Assembly: GCF_013385635.1 (NCBI RefSeq)
Contig: NZ_JACAPR010000008.1
Span: 248,001-312,000 of the forward strand
Source: Pseudomonas gingeri
GTDB taxonomy: Bacteria; Pseudomonadota; Gammaproteobacteria; Pseudomonadales; Pseudomonadaceae
Reading direction: 5' to 3'
Length of the DNA: 64,000 nucleotides
Within the stretch, counting starts at the first letter, position 1. Each line of letters begins with the position of its first letter. Under the pieces are notes generated by a model, which saw nothing but the letters and a program-made list of their open reading frames with translations, ran no database searches and was not told the DNA's origin. The position numbers were made by a program, and so were the translations under genes. Positions 56,337-64,000 of this stretch are shown one piece after another.

Positions 56337-57293
56337 CTAGCCCCACCTGAAACTACGGTCCCACAACCCTGTCACATCGAGCTTCTGCGGCAGCACCCCG
56401 GCCTCGAAGAACAGGTCGGCGACATCCTGTTGCGAGCGCACCGCCGCATCGTCCACCGGTTGCAGGATGCGTGGCCCGCTCTGGGCCTTGTACTGCGCCA
56501 GGAACACCTCGCGCGGCATGCCGAGGATCTGCGCGCTCTTGCTCGCCCACTCCTCGGGGTGTGCGGCGATCCATTGCCATGAGCGGTACTCGCGCAGGAT
56601 GTAGTCGGTGATCGCCGCATGCTTGAGCGGATCGGCAATGCTGTCCTGGTTGGCTGCGATCACGTAGTTGCCGGACAGGTAGCCCTGCCCTGTCTTCAAC
56701 ACCCGCGCCCCGGCCCGCAGCTGCGCCAGCTGGATGAAGTAACCGAAGCAGACCCAGGCATCCACCGCGCCGTTCTGGAACGCGGCAAAGCCATCCTGGG
56801 GCGTCAACGCCATGGGCACGATATCGTTGAAACCCAGCCCCTGTTCCTTTAGGGCCTTGAGCAGGAAATAGTGGGAACTGGTGGAGCGGATATAGGCGAT
56901 GCGCTTGCCCTTGAGCTCGGCCACCGAGCGTACTGTCGACCCCTTGGGCACGATAAAGGCCTGGTTGTTGACGTCACCGGTCAGTACCGCGATCAGCTTC
57001 ACCGGTGCATGGTTCTTGATGCCGAAGATCGGCGGAATTTCGCTCATCGGCGAAATATCCAGGGTACCGCTGACCAGTGCCTCGAAACTCAGGTTGCCGC
57101 CGCTGAACTCGGCGTACTTGACCTGATAGGGCGCCGGGCCGATACCCGCCTCGGGAAAGAAGGCCGGTGCCGCGCCCTTGTAGGTCGCGACATTCAGGGT
57201 CACTCCGCTCAGGTCCTGGGCCGCACTCATGCCCGGCATGGCCATACCGAGCCCAGTCAGGGCGCAGAGTTGCAAAAAACGACGACGGTCCAT
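56337..57293 (-). CDS. ABC transporter substrate-binding protein (Tat-exported, sulfonate/taurine type)
   Basis: A 318-residue periplasmic binding protein of the SsuA/TauA/NMT1 group. It has a Tat signal (DRRRFLQLCALTGLG), unusual for this group, and typical blocks VRSVAELKGKRIAYIRSTSSHYFLLKAL and AFQNGAVDAWVCFGYF. AGGAG precedes the ATG at 57293. It lies 14 bp after the class II aldolase gene; the ATPase and permease are four genes upstream in the same operon. Confidence 0.85.
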   Translation of the reverse strand: MDRRRFLQLCALTGLGMAMPGMSAAQDLSGVTLNVATYKGAAPAFFPEAGIGPAPYQVKYAEFSGGNLSFEALVSGTLDISPMSEIPPIFGIKNHAPVKLIAVLTGDVNNQAFIVPKGSTVRSVAELKGKRIAYIRSTSSHYFLLKALKEQGLGFNDIVPMALTPQDGFAAFQNGAVDAWVCFGYFIQLAQLRAGARVLKTGQGYLSGNYVIAANQDSIADPLKHAAITDYILREYRSWQWIAAHPEEWASKSAQILGMPREVFLAQYKAQSGPRILQPVDDAAVRSQQDVADLFFEAGVLPQKLDVTGLWDRSFRWG

Positions 57294-57307
57294 CGGGCTG
57301 ACTCCTG

Positions 57308-58126
57308 TCACAGAAAGGCATCCGGTTCGCTACGCAGAACCCGATCCCAATAAGGTTGAAAACTGAACCAGCCACCAAACTCGGTACCGACCTGACGCGC
57401 GGTGTGGCGCGCTACCTCCGGCGGAATCAGCCGTGGCGTGCCGGCGGCTTCGGCCAGTAACTGGGCATGGGCGGCGTTGTCCATGGCGATAAAGCGCCAG
57501 ACCGCCGCCTCGACCGTCTCCCCCACCGTCAGCAGGCCGTGGTTCTGCAGGATCAACGCCTTGTGCCGGCCCAGCGTGCGGGCGATCCGCGCGCCTTCGC
57601 GGCTCTCCAGCACCACGCCGGAAAAGCTGTCGAACAGCGCATGCTTTTCGTAGAAGGCACAGGCGTCCTGGGTCAGCGGGTCGAGCAGGCGGCCCAGGCT
57701 CGACCAGGCCTTGCCGTGCAGCGAGTGGGCATGGGCCGCCGCCACCACATCCGGCCGGGCTTCGTGCAAGGCCGCATGAATGGCGAAAGCCGCCAGGTTC
57801 AGGGCACCCTCGCCTTCGACGACCGCGCCGTGGGGATCGACCAGCAGCAGGTCGGACATGCGGATATGGCCGAAATACACCCCCACCGGATTGACCCAGA
57901 AATGATCGTGGCGCTCGGGATCGCGCACGGTGATATGCCCGGCCCCACCCATGTCGAAGCCGAGCCAGGCAAAGACCCTGAACGCCGCCGCCAGACTCTT
58001 CTTGCGTTGCAGTCGTTCCAGTTCGAAGGTCGGTTGCTGTGGCGGATGCTCCCAGCGAAACACCGTCTGGCCGTCCCGGGGCAAACCATAGACACGCGGC
58101 GCCTGTCTGGGCGATTCAATAGCCAC
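57308..58126 (-). CDS. Class II aldolase/adducin-family protein
   Basis: A 272-residue class II aldolase-fold protein. Metal-binding histidines are in AAAHAHSLHGKAW and LILQNHGLLTVG. The start is GTG at 58126 with GGAGG six bases upstream; it overlaps the hydroxyacid dehydrogenase gene by 11 bases. Role unknown; it may process a sugar-like or hydroxyacid part of the imported compound. Confidence 0.83.
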   Translation of the reverse strand: MAIESPRQAPRVYGLPRDGQTVFRWEHPPQQPTFELERLQRKKSLAAAFRVFAWLGFDMGGAGHITVRDPERHDHFWVNPVGVYFGHIRMSDLLLVDPHGAVVEGEGALNLAAFAIHAALHEARPDVVAAAHAHSLHGKAWSSLGRLLDPLTQDACAFYEKHALFDSFSGVVLESREGARIARTLGRHKALILQNHGLLTVGETVEAAVWRFIAMDNAAHAQLLAEAAGTPRLIPPEVARHTARQVGTEFGGWFSFQPYWDRVLRSEPDAFL

Positions 58127-59054
58127 GTTCGACCTCCACGCGGTTTTCCAGGGGCAGGCCCATGGCGTCCCGCTCCAGGTTGCGCAACAACAAGCGGGCA
58201 AGATTCAGGTAGACCCGGGGTGAGTTGGCGCTGGTATGCGGTGACAGGCGGATACGCGGATGCCCATAGAAGCCATGGCCCTCGGGCAGCGGTTCGGGGT
58301 CGCTGACATCGAGACTGGCCAGGCTCAGTTGCCCGCGCTCCAGCGCCTCCAGCAAGGCCTCCTGGTCGAGCAAGGCGCCACGGGCGATATTGATCAGGTG
58401 CAACCCCGGCTTGGCCGAACCAAGGACATCGCGGTCGATGATCCTGTGTGTCCGGGCGGTCAGCGGTACCGCCAGCAGTAGATGATCGGCACGGCCGAAC
58501 AGCTCGTGCAGATCGGCCACCGCCTGCACGCCGGGAACCTCGAAAGGCGCCGCCGAACGCCGCAGCGCCAGCACCTCCATCCCCAAAGCCAGTGCCTTCG
58601 GGGCCAATGCCTGGGCGATGCTGCCGAAACCGAACAGCCCCAGGGTAGCGCCGGCCACCGAGGCCAGCGGGCGTTGCTGCCAGTGCGCCGCGTCCCTGAT
58701 CCAGACATCCGGCAACTGCTTGGCCGCGCCGAAGATCGCCGCCAGGGCAAACTCGGCGATGCTCTCGGCGGTCACCCCACGGGCACTCGCCACGGGCAAG
58801 CTGTCGAACAGCCAGCGAGGAAAATAGTCGAGACCGGACGTCACCAGTTGCACGAAACGCAGGCCGAACGGCCAGCCCGGAGGCGCTTGTGGCGCAGCAT
58901 GAAATTCGGCATGGGGCGCCGCCAGCAGCACCCGGATATCCGCCGGCAGATCGCGGGGCAGCCCGCGCGGCAGCTCCAGCACGTCCACGCCCCGGGCGCG
59001 CAAGCGGGCATTGAAATCGGCGTCCAGCTGACTGGCGATGCGTACGCCGCTCAC
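58116..59054 (-). CDS. D-isomer-specific 2-hydroxyacid dehydrogenase
   Basis: A 312-residue NAD(P)-dependent dehydrogenase. The nucleotide loop is LGLFGFGSIAQALA, the substrate Arg lies in NIARGALLDQEAL, then Glu in SDPEPLPEGHGF and the catalytic His in RLSPHTSANS. All catalytic residues are there. The GTG start at 59054 overlaps the upstream stop and has GGAGG before it. It probably reduces a 2-oxoacid or oxidises a D-hydroxyacid from the imported compound. Confidence 0.85.
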   Translation of the reverse strand: MSGVRIASQLDADFNARLRARGVDVLELPRGLPRDLPADIRVLLAAPHAEFHAAPQAPPGWPFGLRFVQLVTSGLDYFPRWLFDSLPVASARGVTAESIAEFALAAIFGAAKQLPDVWIRDAAHWQQRPLASVAGATLGLFGFGSIAQALAPKALALGMEVLALRRSAAPFEVPGVQAVADLHELFGRADHLLLAVPLTARTHRIIDRDVLGSAKPGLHLINIARGALLDQEALLEALERGQLSLASLDVSDPEPLPEGHGFYGHPRIRLSPHTSANSPRVYLNLARLLLRNLERDAMGLPLENRVEVERGY

Positions 59055-60256
59055 ACCTGGCCTCCACGGGCCGGCAAGGCAAACGCAGCCCGCCCGACCG
59101 CGGCAAGAATCGCATCGTTCTGCGGGGTATGAATGCGGCTGCACAACACATCGCGGTAATGCCGCTCAAGCGGATTGCCCCGAGCCAGGCCGGGATTGCC
59201 GATGGCTTCGATACCCAGTTCCACGGCACTGATGGCGTTGCCGGTGACCAGGTACTTGATCTGGGTCGCTTCACTCGCGGCGATCCGTCCTTCGGCGGCG
59301 GCATCGAGCAGCACGCGGTTGGTCAGCAACAACGAATCGATGCGACCGATCAACTCATGGAAACGCGGCAGGCTCGACAGGGGGGCGCCGAGGTTGGCCG
59401 GGGTCCGTTCGGCGAGCCAGGTCACCAGCCAGTCCCGCGCCGAGCGTGCCACGCCGTCATAGATCGACGACAACAGCACCGCCAGCCAGAGCACGCCACT
59501 GCTGTCCAGCTCGGAAGGGCGCGGCACACCGGCGGGCTGGATATCCACGGCGAACTCACTGGCGACGAAGACATCCTCGAACACCACATCGTGGCTGCCC
59601 GTAGCGCGCATGCCCAGGTGATCCCAGGTCTCCTCGATACGGATGCCCGGGGTATCGCGGTGCACCAGCCAGGTGCCGACCCGCGGTTCGGACTCATCGC
59701 TGCGGGCCCAGACCGACAGCCAGGTCAGGCCCGGGATACCGGTGGAGTAGATCTTGCGGCCATCGAGTCGCCAACCGCCTTCGACCCGCCGCGCCACGGT
59801 ACCGGGCAGGCCGCCCCGGGCCGGAGTACCGAGGTCCGGTTCGACCCGCAGGGCATTGATCAGCGCGCCCTGCTCCACCGCTTCACGGGCCAGCTGCACC
59901 CGCAGGTGGCGGGGCCAGGCCTGGTTGCCTTGCAGGCGGGTGTGCTGGAGGTATTGCATCACCAGCACCAGCGCGGTCGAAGGTTCGCCCCGGGCCACCG
60001 CGCCGATCACCCGCCGCGCCTGGGCCAGGGTCGCTTCGCTGCCGCCGAGAAATCGCGGTACCGTCAGCGCCAGCAGGCCATGCTCATGCAGGCGATGCAG
60101 GTTGGCGTGGGGGAATTCGCTGTGCTTGTCGTAATAGGCCGCGGTGCCGGCGAACTCCTCGCTGAGCTGTTCCAGCAGGTCGGCGAATGCCGGAGAATCC
60201 AGGTCCGGGCGCTGTCCGGCGGTGATGGGAGGCGATTGCACGGTGGTCAGGCTCAT
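59051..60256 (-). CDS. Acyl-CoA-dehydrogenase-fold flavoenzyme (probable flavin monooxygenase)
   Basis: A 401-residue protein of the acyl-CoA dehydrogenase fold (LTVPRFLGGSEATLAQARRVIGAVARGEPSTALVLVMQYLQH; DGRKIYSTGIPGLTWLSVWARSDES). No CoA ligase or beta-oxidation gene is near, and the sulfonate-type ABC genes beside it suggest a DszC/SfnB-like flavin monooxygenase that attacks C-S or C-N compounds. The catalytic base of true acyl-CoA dehydrogenases was not found by eye. Overlaps both neighbours by four bases. Confidence 0.8.
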   Translation of the reverse strand: MSLTTVQSPPITAGQRPDLDSPAFADLLEQLSEEFAGTAAYYDKHSEFPHANLHRLHEHGLLALTVPRFLGGSEATLAQARRVIGAVARGEPSTALVLVMQYLQHTRLQGNQAWPRHLRVQLAREAVEQGALINALRVEPDLGTPARGGLPGTVARRVEGGWRLDGRKIYSTGIPGLTWLSVWARSDESEPRVGTWLVHRDTPGIRIEETWDHLGMRATGSHDVVFEDVFVASEFAVDIQPAGVPRPSELDSSGVLWLAVLLSSIYDGVARSARDWLVTWLAERTPANLGAPLSSLPRFHELIGRIDSLLLTNRVLLDAAAEGRIAASEATQIKYLVTGNAISAVELGIEAIGNPGLARGNPLERHYRDVLCSRIHTPQNDAILAAVGRAAFALPARGGQV

Positions 60257-61026
60257 CGGTGGGCGATCCTGCTGAGGAAGTGAAGGCGACCGTCTTCGAC
60301 GGCCGGAGGTTGTTCGACCCCGAGCCGTTCCAGCAACCGCGCACGCAGGTTGTGGAAGGCCGGGTTGGCCACCTGGCGCGGACGCGGCAGGCGGATCGGA
60401 ATCTGTTCGGCGATGCGCCCGTTGGCCAGGACTACCACCCTGTCGGCCAGCAATACCGCCTCGTCGACATCGTGGGTCACCAGCAGCACCGCCGGTTCGT
60501 GTACCCGCCACAGGTCGATGATCAACTGGTGCATGCGAATCCGCGTCAGCGCATCGAGGGCGGCGAACGGCTCGTCGAGCAGCAACAGTTGCGGTTCGCG
60601 GACCAGCGCCCGGGCCAGCGCCACGCGCTGGGCTTCGCCGCCGGACAAGGTGTGCGGCCAGGCGTCGACCCGATGGGCCAAGCCCACTTCGGCGAGCGCC
60701 GCCAGCGCCCGGGCCCTGGGTTCCTCACCGCGCAGGCCGAGGGCGACATTGCGCCAGGCACGTTTCCACGGCATCAACCGCGGCTCCTGAAACACCGCCG
60801 CCAGCGGCTCGGGTACCGTCAACCGGCCTTCGTCGATCCGGTCCAGGCCGGCCAGGGCACGGAGCAAGGTGGTCTTGCCCGAGCCGCTGCTGCCGAGCAG
60901 GGCGACGAACTCACCGGGGGCGATGTCCAGGTCGAGGCCATCGAGAACCGCCTGGCCAGCGAAACGGCGGCTGACCTGGCGGCACTCGACGGCCGGGCGC
61001 GGGGAACGTGAAAGGGGCAGAGTCAT
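60253..61026 (-). CDS. ABC transporter ATP-binding protein (sulfonate/taurine type)
   Basis: A 257-residue ABC ATPase: Walker A GSSGSGKT, Q-loop VFQEPRLMPW, signature LSGGEAQR, Walker B LLLLDEPFAALD and the H-loop in VTHDVDEAV. The family resembles SsuB/TauB. The ATG overlaps the permease stop (ATGA) upstream and its own stop overlaps the flavoenzyme start. Confidence 0.93.
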   Translation of the reverse strand: MTLPLSRSPRPAVECRQVSRRFAGQAVLDGLDLDIAPGEFVALLGSSGSGKTTLLRALAGLDRIDEGRLTVPEPLAAVFQEPRLMPWKRAWRNVALGLRGEEPRARALAALAEVGLAHRVDAWPHTLSGGEAQRVALARALVREPQLLLLDEPFAALDALTRIRMHQLIIDLWRVHEPAVLLVTHDVDEAVLLADRVVVLANGRIAEQIPIRLPRPRQVANPAFHNLRARLLERLGVEQPPAVEDGRLHFLSRIAHR

Positions 61027-61850
61027 GGTCTGTTCCTGATAAAGGACGGGCGCCAGGCCAGGGCGAAGCGCTCCAGCAAACGCACCAGGCTGTCGATGCC
61101 CAGGCCCAGCACGCTGTAGATCAGCAGGCAGATCACGATCACATCGGTACGCATGAAGTCCCGGGCATCATTGACCAGGTAACCGATACCGGCGCTGGCG
61201 TTGATCTGCTCGACCACCACCAGGCCCAGCCAGCTCAGGCCGAAGGCATAACGCAGGCCGACGAAAAACGCCGGCAAGGCACCGGGCAGGATCACGTGCC
61301 AGATCCGCTCCCGGCGGGACAGGCCGAGCAAGGTCGCCGCTTCCAGCAACTTGGGATCGAGGCTGCGGATGCCGGAGAACAGCGTGAGGTAGACAGGAAA
61401 CGTGGTGCCCAGGGCAATCAGGGCGATCTTGGGTGTCTCGCCGACCCCGAACCAGAGGATGAACAGCGGCACGATGGCGAGAAAAGGCAAGGTGCGCAGC
61501 ATCTGCACGGGCGAGTCGATCACCAGCTCGCCGCGACGGGACAGGCCGGAAAGCAAGGCCAGCACGGTGCCGATGCTGATGCCGATAGCCAGCCCGCCCA
61601 GCGCCCGTTGCAGGGACACCCAGAGGTGACGACCGAGTTCGCCGCTGCCGAGCATTTGCCAGAGGGTACCGCCGATGGTGCTCGGCGCGGCGATGATCCG
61701 GGTCGGCAGCCACCCCGTGCGCGAGGCCAGCTCCCAGAGGAGCAACAGCACCAGCGGACTGATCAGGCGTACCGCCAGTTCATGCCAACCCTGCCAGAGG
61801 ACAAGGGCCCGCAGTCCGGATCGTGGGGAAACAAGGTCTTGCGCGGGCAT
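61023..61850 (-). CDS. ABC transporter permease (sulfonate/taurine type)
   Basis: A 275-residue permease with about six hydrophobic helices. The EAA-like loop is EAATLLGLSRRERIWHVILPGALPAFFVGLRYAFGLSW, split here by position only. It resembles SsuC/TauC. First gene of the operon; an AT-rich promoter region lies upstream (61890-61975). Confidence 0.92.
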   Translation of the reverse strand: MPAQDLVSPRSGLRALVLWQGWHELAVRLISPLVLLLLWELASRTGWLPTRIIAAPSTIGGTLWQMLGSGELGRHLWVSLQRALGGLAIGISIGTVLALLSGLSRRGELVIDSPVQMLRTLPFLAIVPLFILWFGVGETPKIALIALGTTFPVYLTLFSGIRSLDPKLLEAATLLGLSRRERIWHVILPGALPAFFVGLRYAFGLSWLGLVVVEQINASAGIGYLVNDARDFMRTDVIVICLLIYSVLGLGIDSLVRLLERFALAWRPSFIRNRP

Positions 61851-61874
61851 GCTGACGTCCTGTTCTGTAGCGCG

Positions 61875-61995
61875 TGGAGGACCATGCTAACTACATAAAA
61901 AACGTCCGTGAAATTCGCTTTGGTTCTAATCTAATATACAAAAATTGCATTTATCAAAATTATTATTATGCAAACAACACCTTTTTATCATCCCC
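61875..61995. promoter_or_regulatory. AT-rich promoter region of the ABC operon
   Basis: A strongly AT-rich stretch with TTGCAT (61945-61950) and its inverse ATGCAA (61968-61973), upstream of the permease gene. The minus-strand TTTGCATAATAA resembles sequence at the LysR start (62956-62970). Confidence 0.45.
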
Positions 61996-62025
61996 TGTGG
62001 CGAGCGGGCTTGCCCGCTCGCCACA
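61996..62025. repeat. REP palindrome (30 bp, perfect)
   Basis: TGTGGCGAGCGGGC-TT-GCCCGCTCGCCACA: 14-base arms with a two-base centre, 34 bp beyond the LysR stop. It may end transcription of that gene. Confidence 0.85.
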
Positions 62026-62058
62026 TCGATTGCCGTAGTCTGTTCGGTGCCTCAGCCT

Positions 62059-62952
62059 TCAAGATTTACCCACCCGCTGCGCCACCATCTCGCCAAACAC
62101 GCTCACCGGCTCCTGCAGGTTGCCGAGGAAACGCGGGTGGATCAGCCACAGGTCGATCACCGGCTTGAAGTCCGTCACCGGCACGATCTCCAGCTTGTCC
62201 CGATGGCTGCTGTTCTCCAGCAACGGCGACGGCACCAGGCCGTAGCCCAGGCCATTGGCGATCAGCCCCAGTTGCAGTTCGGTGCCAAAGGTTTCCAGGT
62301 TGATCTGCAACGACAACCCCTGCGCGCTCAAGGCCCGCTGCAGGCCAGCGCGGAAGCCGCAGCCGTCGGGGTTGAGCACCCAGCCGCGCTGGTAGAGATC
62401 GGCCAGCTTGTAGGCACGTCGGGTGACCTCGCCCTTCGCCGCGACCACCACCAGGTTCATGCTGCCCAGGGAACGCCCGACCACGCCCTCGGGAAACACC
62501 TTGCCCGCCGGAAACAGCGCCGCCACCACATCCAGCTCGCCGTTCTCGACCTTGCCCAGCAAATGGCTGCCCCAGCCCGTGGCGACCGAGGTCTGCAGTT
62601 GCGGGTAGCGGTTTTTCAGGTGACTCAGGGCATCGAGCAGCACCACATCGCCGATGGTCTGTGGCACACCGATACGCAGGGCACCGCTCGGCGCACCATC
62701 GTTGGCCACCAGTTCGCTCAAGGCATCGATGGTACGCAGCACCTCCAGGCACTGACCGTAGACCCGCAGGCCCATGCTGGTGGGTTTCAGCGGCTTGGTG
62801 TTGCGATCCAGCAGTTCCACCCCCAGCGCTTCCTCGAAGTTCTGTACGCGCCGGGTGATGGCCGGCTGGGTCAGTTGCAGCGAATCGGCGGCCTGGCTGA
62901 TGGTCTGGCAACGGATTACCGCCACGAATGCATTGATATCATCTATCTTCAT
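62059..62952 (-). CDS. LysR-family transcriptional regulator
   Basis: A 297-residue LysR regulator; HTH residues QTISQAADSLQLTQPAITRRVQNFE and a two-lobe sensor domain. It is divergent from the thiol dioxygenase gene and upstream of the ABC operon on the same strand, so it is placed to control either. In PAO1, as I recall, PA2601 (LysR) lies next to the 3-mercaptopropionate dioxygenase PA2602. A TTATT-CGCAT-AATAA palindrome lies four bases before its start. Confidence 0.88.
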   Translation of the reverse strand: MKIDDINAFVAVIRCQTISQAADSLQLTQPAITRRVQNFEEALGVELLDRNTKPLKPTSMGLRVYGQCLEVLRTIDALSELVANDGAPSGALRIGVPQTIGDVVLLDALSHLKNRYPQLQTSVATGWGSHLLGKVENGELDVVAALFPAGKVFPEGVVGRSLGSMNLVVVAAKGEVTRRAYKLADLYQRGWVLNPDGCGFRAGLQRALSAQGLSLQINLETFGTELQLGLIANGLGYGLVPSPLLENSSHRDKLEIVPVTDFKPVIDLWLIHPRFLGNLQEPVSVFGEMVAQRVGKS

Positions 62953-62955
62953 TCT

Positions 62956-62970
62956 TTATTCGCATAATAA
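62956..62970. promoter_or_regulatory. Candidate LysR operator
   Basis: TTATT-CGCAT-AATAA, arms of five, in the LysR/dioxygenase divergent space. Close to the T-N11-A form of LysR boxes. Confidence 0.4.
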
Positions 62971-63057
62971 ATAACTGGAAAAATGTCTGGAAAGAATAAT
63001 ACCTTTTAGCTCACTCGTGTAGTTCACATCGTGACTGACTGTCCACGGAGGGCGCTC

Positions 63058-63693
63058 ATGCCCCAGCAAGTCCAGAGCATTGCTTCAACGCAACCGACGC
63101 CGAACCTGGGGCGATTGCGCCGGTTCATCCAGCAACTGGCCGATCTGCTGGCCGCTCAACCCGACGAGCCGCACCTGCTGGAACACGGCAGCCGGCTCCT
63201 GCGGCAGTTGGTCGAGCACGACGACTGGCTGCCCGAGGACTTCGCCCGACCCGATCCTCAGCGCTACCAGCAGTTCCTGTTGCACGCCGATTCGCGCCAG
63301 CAGTTTTCCATCGTCAGTTTTGTCTGGGGACCGGGGCAGCAGACGCCGATCCACGATCATAGGGTCTGGGGCCTGATCGGCATGCTGCGCGGCGCCGAAT
63401 ATTCCCAGGGCTTCACCCGCGACACCGACGGCAGCCTGCGGGAAGCGGGCACGGCGATCCGCCTCGAACCGGGCCAGGTCGAGGCGGTGTCGCCACGTAT
63501 CGGTGATATCCATCGGGTGTCCAATGCGTTCGACGACCGGGTGTCCATCAGTGTCCATGTCTACGGCGGCAATATCGGCGCGGTGAAACGCGCGGTGTAC
63601 AGCCTCGACGGCGGTGAAAAAAGCTTTATCTCCGGCTACTCCAACAGCCTGCTACCTAACCTCTGGGACCTGTCGAAGGAGCCCCCGCAATGA
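63058..63693 (+). CDS. Thiol dioxygenase, Gln-type (3-mercaptopropionate dioxygenase-like)
   Basis: A 211-residue cupin that adds O2 to a thiol, giving a sulfinic acid. Iron ligands are H99 and H101 (PIHDHRVWG) and H152 (GDIHRVSN). Where cysteine dioxygenases have Arg (YxR), this has YQQ with Gln72, the pattern of 3-mercaptopropionate dioxygenases. GGAGG precedes the ATG. Its stop overlaps the rhodanese start (ATGA). Divergent from a LysR gene. Confidence 0.85.
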   Translation: MPQQVQSIASTQPTPNLGRLRRFIQQLADLLAAQPDEPHLLEHGSRLLRQLVEHDDWLPEDFARPDPQRYQQFLLHADSRQQFSIVSFVWGPGQQTPIHDHRVWGLIGMLRGAEYSQGFTRDTDGSLREAGTAIRLEPGQVEAVSPRIGDIHRVSNAFDDRVSISVHVYGGNIGAVKRAVYSLDGGEKSFISGYSNSLLPNLWDLSKEPPQ

Positions 63694-64000
63694 CCGAACC
63701 CCGTACCCGCCGTTACCAGGATATTCGCCAGGCCCTGCTCGCCCGCGAGGAACTGGCCTTGCTCGATGTGCGCGAAGAAGCGCCGTTTGCCGAGTCCCAC
63801 CCGCTGTTCGCGGCCAATATCGCGCTGTCGAAACTGGAACTGGAGGCTTACGCGCGGATTCCCCGTCGCAACACCCCGGTGACGCTCTATGACAACGGCG
63901 AAGGCCTGGCGTCGCGGGCCGCCGAGGTGCTGCGCAACCTGGGCTACAGCGATGTCGCCCTGCTCGACGGTGGGCTGGCCGGCTGGCAGGAGGACGGCGG
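63690..64000 (+). CDS. Rhodanese-domain protein, N-terminal part
   Basis: Open to the window edge; 103 residues visible. A rhodanese-like domain (LLDVREEAPFAESH, ALLDGGLAGWQ). The usual active-site cysteine loop reads LYDNGEGLAS, with Asp68 at the Cys position, so this first domain is probably inactive. In the PAO1 neighbour (PA2603) several rhodanese domains occur in one protein, so an active domain may follow beyond the window. Coupled to the dioxygenase gene. Confidence 0.8.
   Translation, partial: MTEPRTRRYQDIRQALLAREELALLDVREEAPFAESHPLFAANIALSKLELEAYARIPRRNTPVTLYDNGEGLASRAAEVLRNLGYSDVALLDGGLAGWQEDG

Overview
The window is about 64 kb of GC-rich chromosome from a Pseudomonas, most likely of the P. 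fluorescens complex. The evidence is an mvaT-type H-NS gene next to purU and sbcB, Pseudomonas-style REP/REPIN repeats with a REP-associated transposase, and two blocks whose gene order matches what I recall of P. aeruginosa PAO1 (PA4396-PA4405 and PA4314-PA4333). No rRNA, tRNA, CRISPR array, prophage or integron was seen.

Region 1 (1-30.8 kb) is core genome. In order it carries a partial degenerate GGDEF protein, panE, an M20 peptidase, an orphan-looking sensor kinase, cobalamin adenosyltransferase, a Nudix/ThiE-like fusion, argJ, secA, dciA, a HerA-like ATPase, purU, mvaT and sbcB. A six-gene RDD/SpoIIM/DUF4129/DUF4350/MoxR/DUF58 operon follows, then a PilZ protein, a small lipoprotein, pykA, a crotonase, a ferredoxin-reductase-like protein, a sadC-type diguanylate cyclase and class I fumarase.

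Region 2 (30.8-32.2 kb) is a repeat island. A REP-associated tyrosine transposase (RAYT) sits between two tandem arrays of a 126-bp REPIN unit. The second array runs into the 3' end of a LysR gene.

Region 3 (32.2-47.3 kb) is accessory metabolism in small regulator-plus-enzyme modules. They are LysR/DMT transporter; LysR/CaiB CoA-transferase/HMG-CoA lyase/MFS (probably a 3-hydroxy-3-methylglutarate-type acid); TetR/SDR/NAD(P)-binding protein with matching palindromic operators; an iron alcohol dehydrogenase; a SIR2-like DUF4917 protein; XRE-cupin regulator/class II aldolase/DapA-like lyase; and a DHA2 exporter.

Region 4 (47.5-54.8 kb) is the most novel-looking part. It is one minus-strand operon encoding a Tat-exported amine oxidase, a secreted RidA, a TonB receptor, an orphan periplasmic binding protein, a 2OG-Fe(II) oxygenase and, last, a protein with the catalytic Ser, Tyr and Glu and the Tyr-Pro pair of the XYP-type tRNA-dependent cyclodipeptide synthases. 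A REPIN has been translated into the N-terminus of the binding protein.

Region 5 (55-64 kb) holds a secreted M19 dipeptidase, then a sulfonate/taurine-type ABC operon with an acyl-CoA-dehydrogenase-like flavoenzyme, a 2-hydroxyacid dehydrogenase and a class II aldolase. It ends with a LysR gene divergent from a Gln-type thiol dioxygenase and a rhodanese protein cut by the window end. This part looks like organosulfur scavenging.
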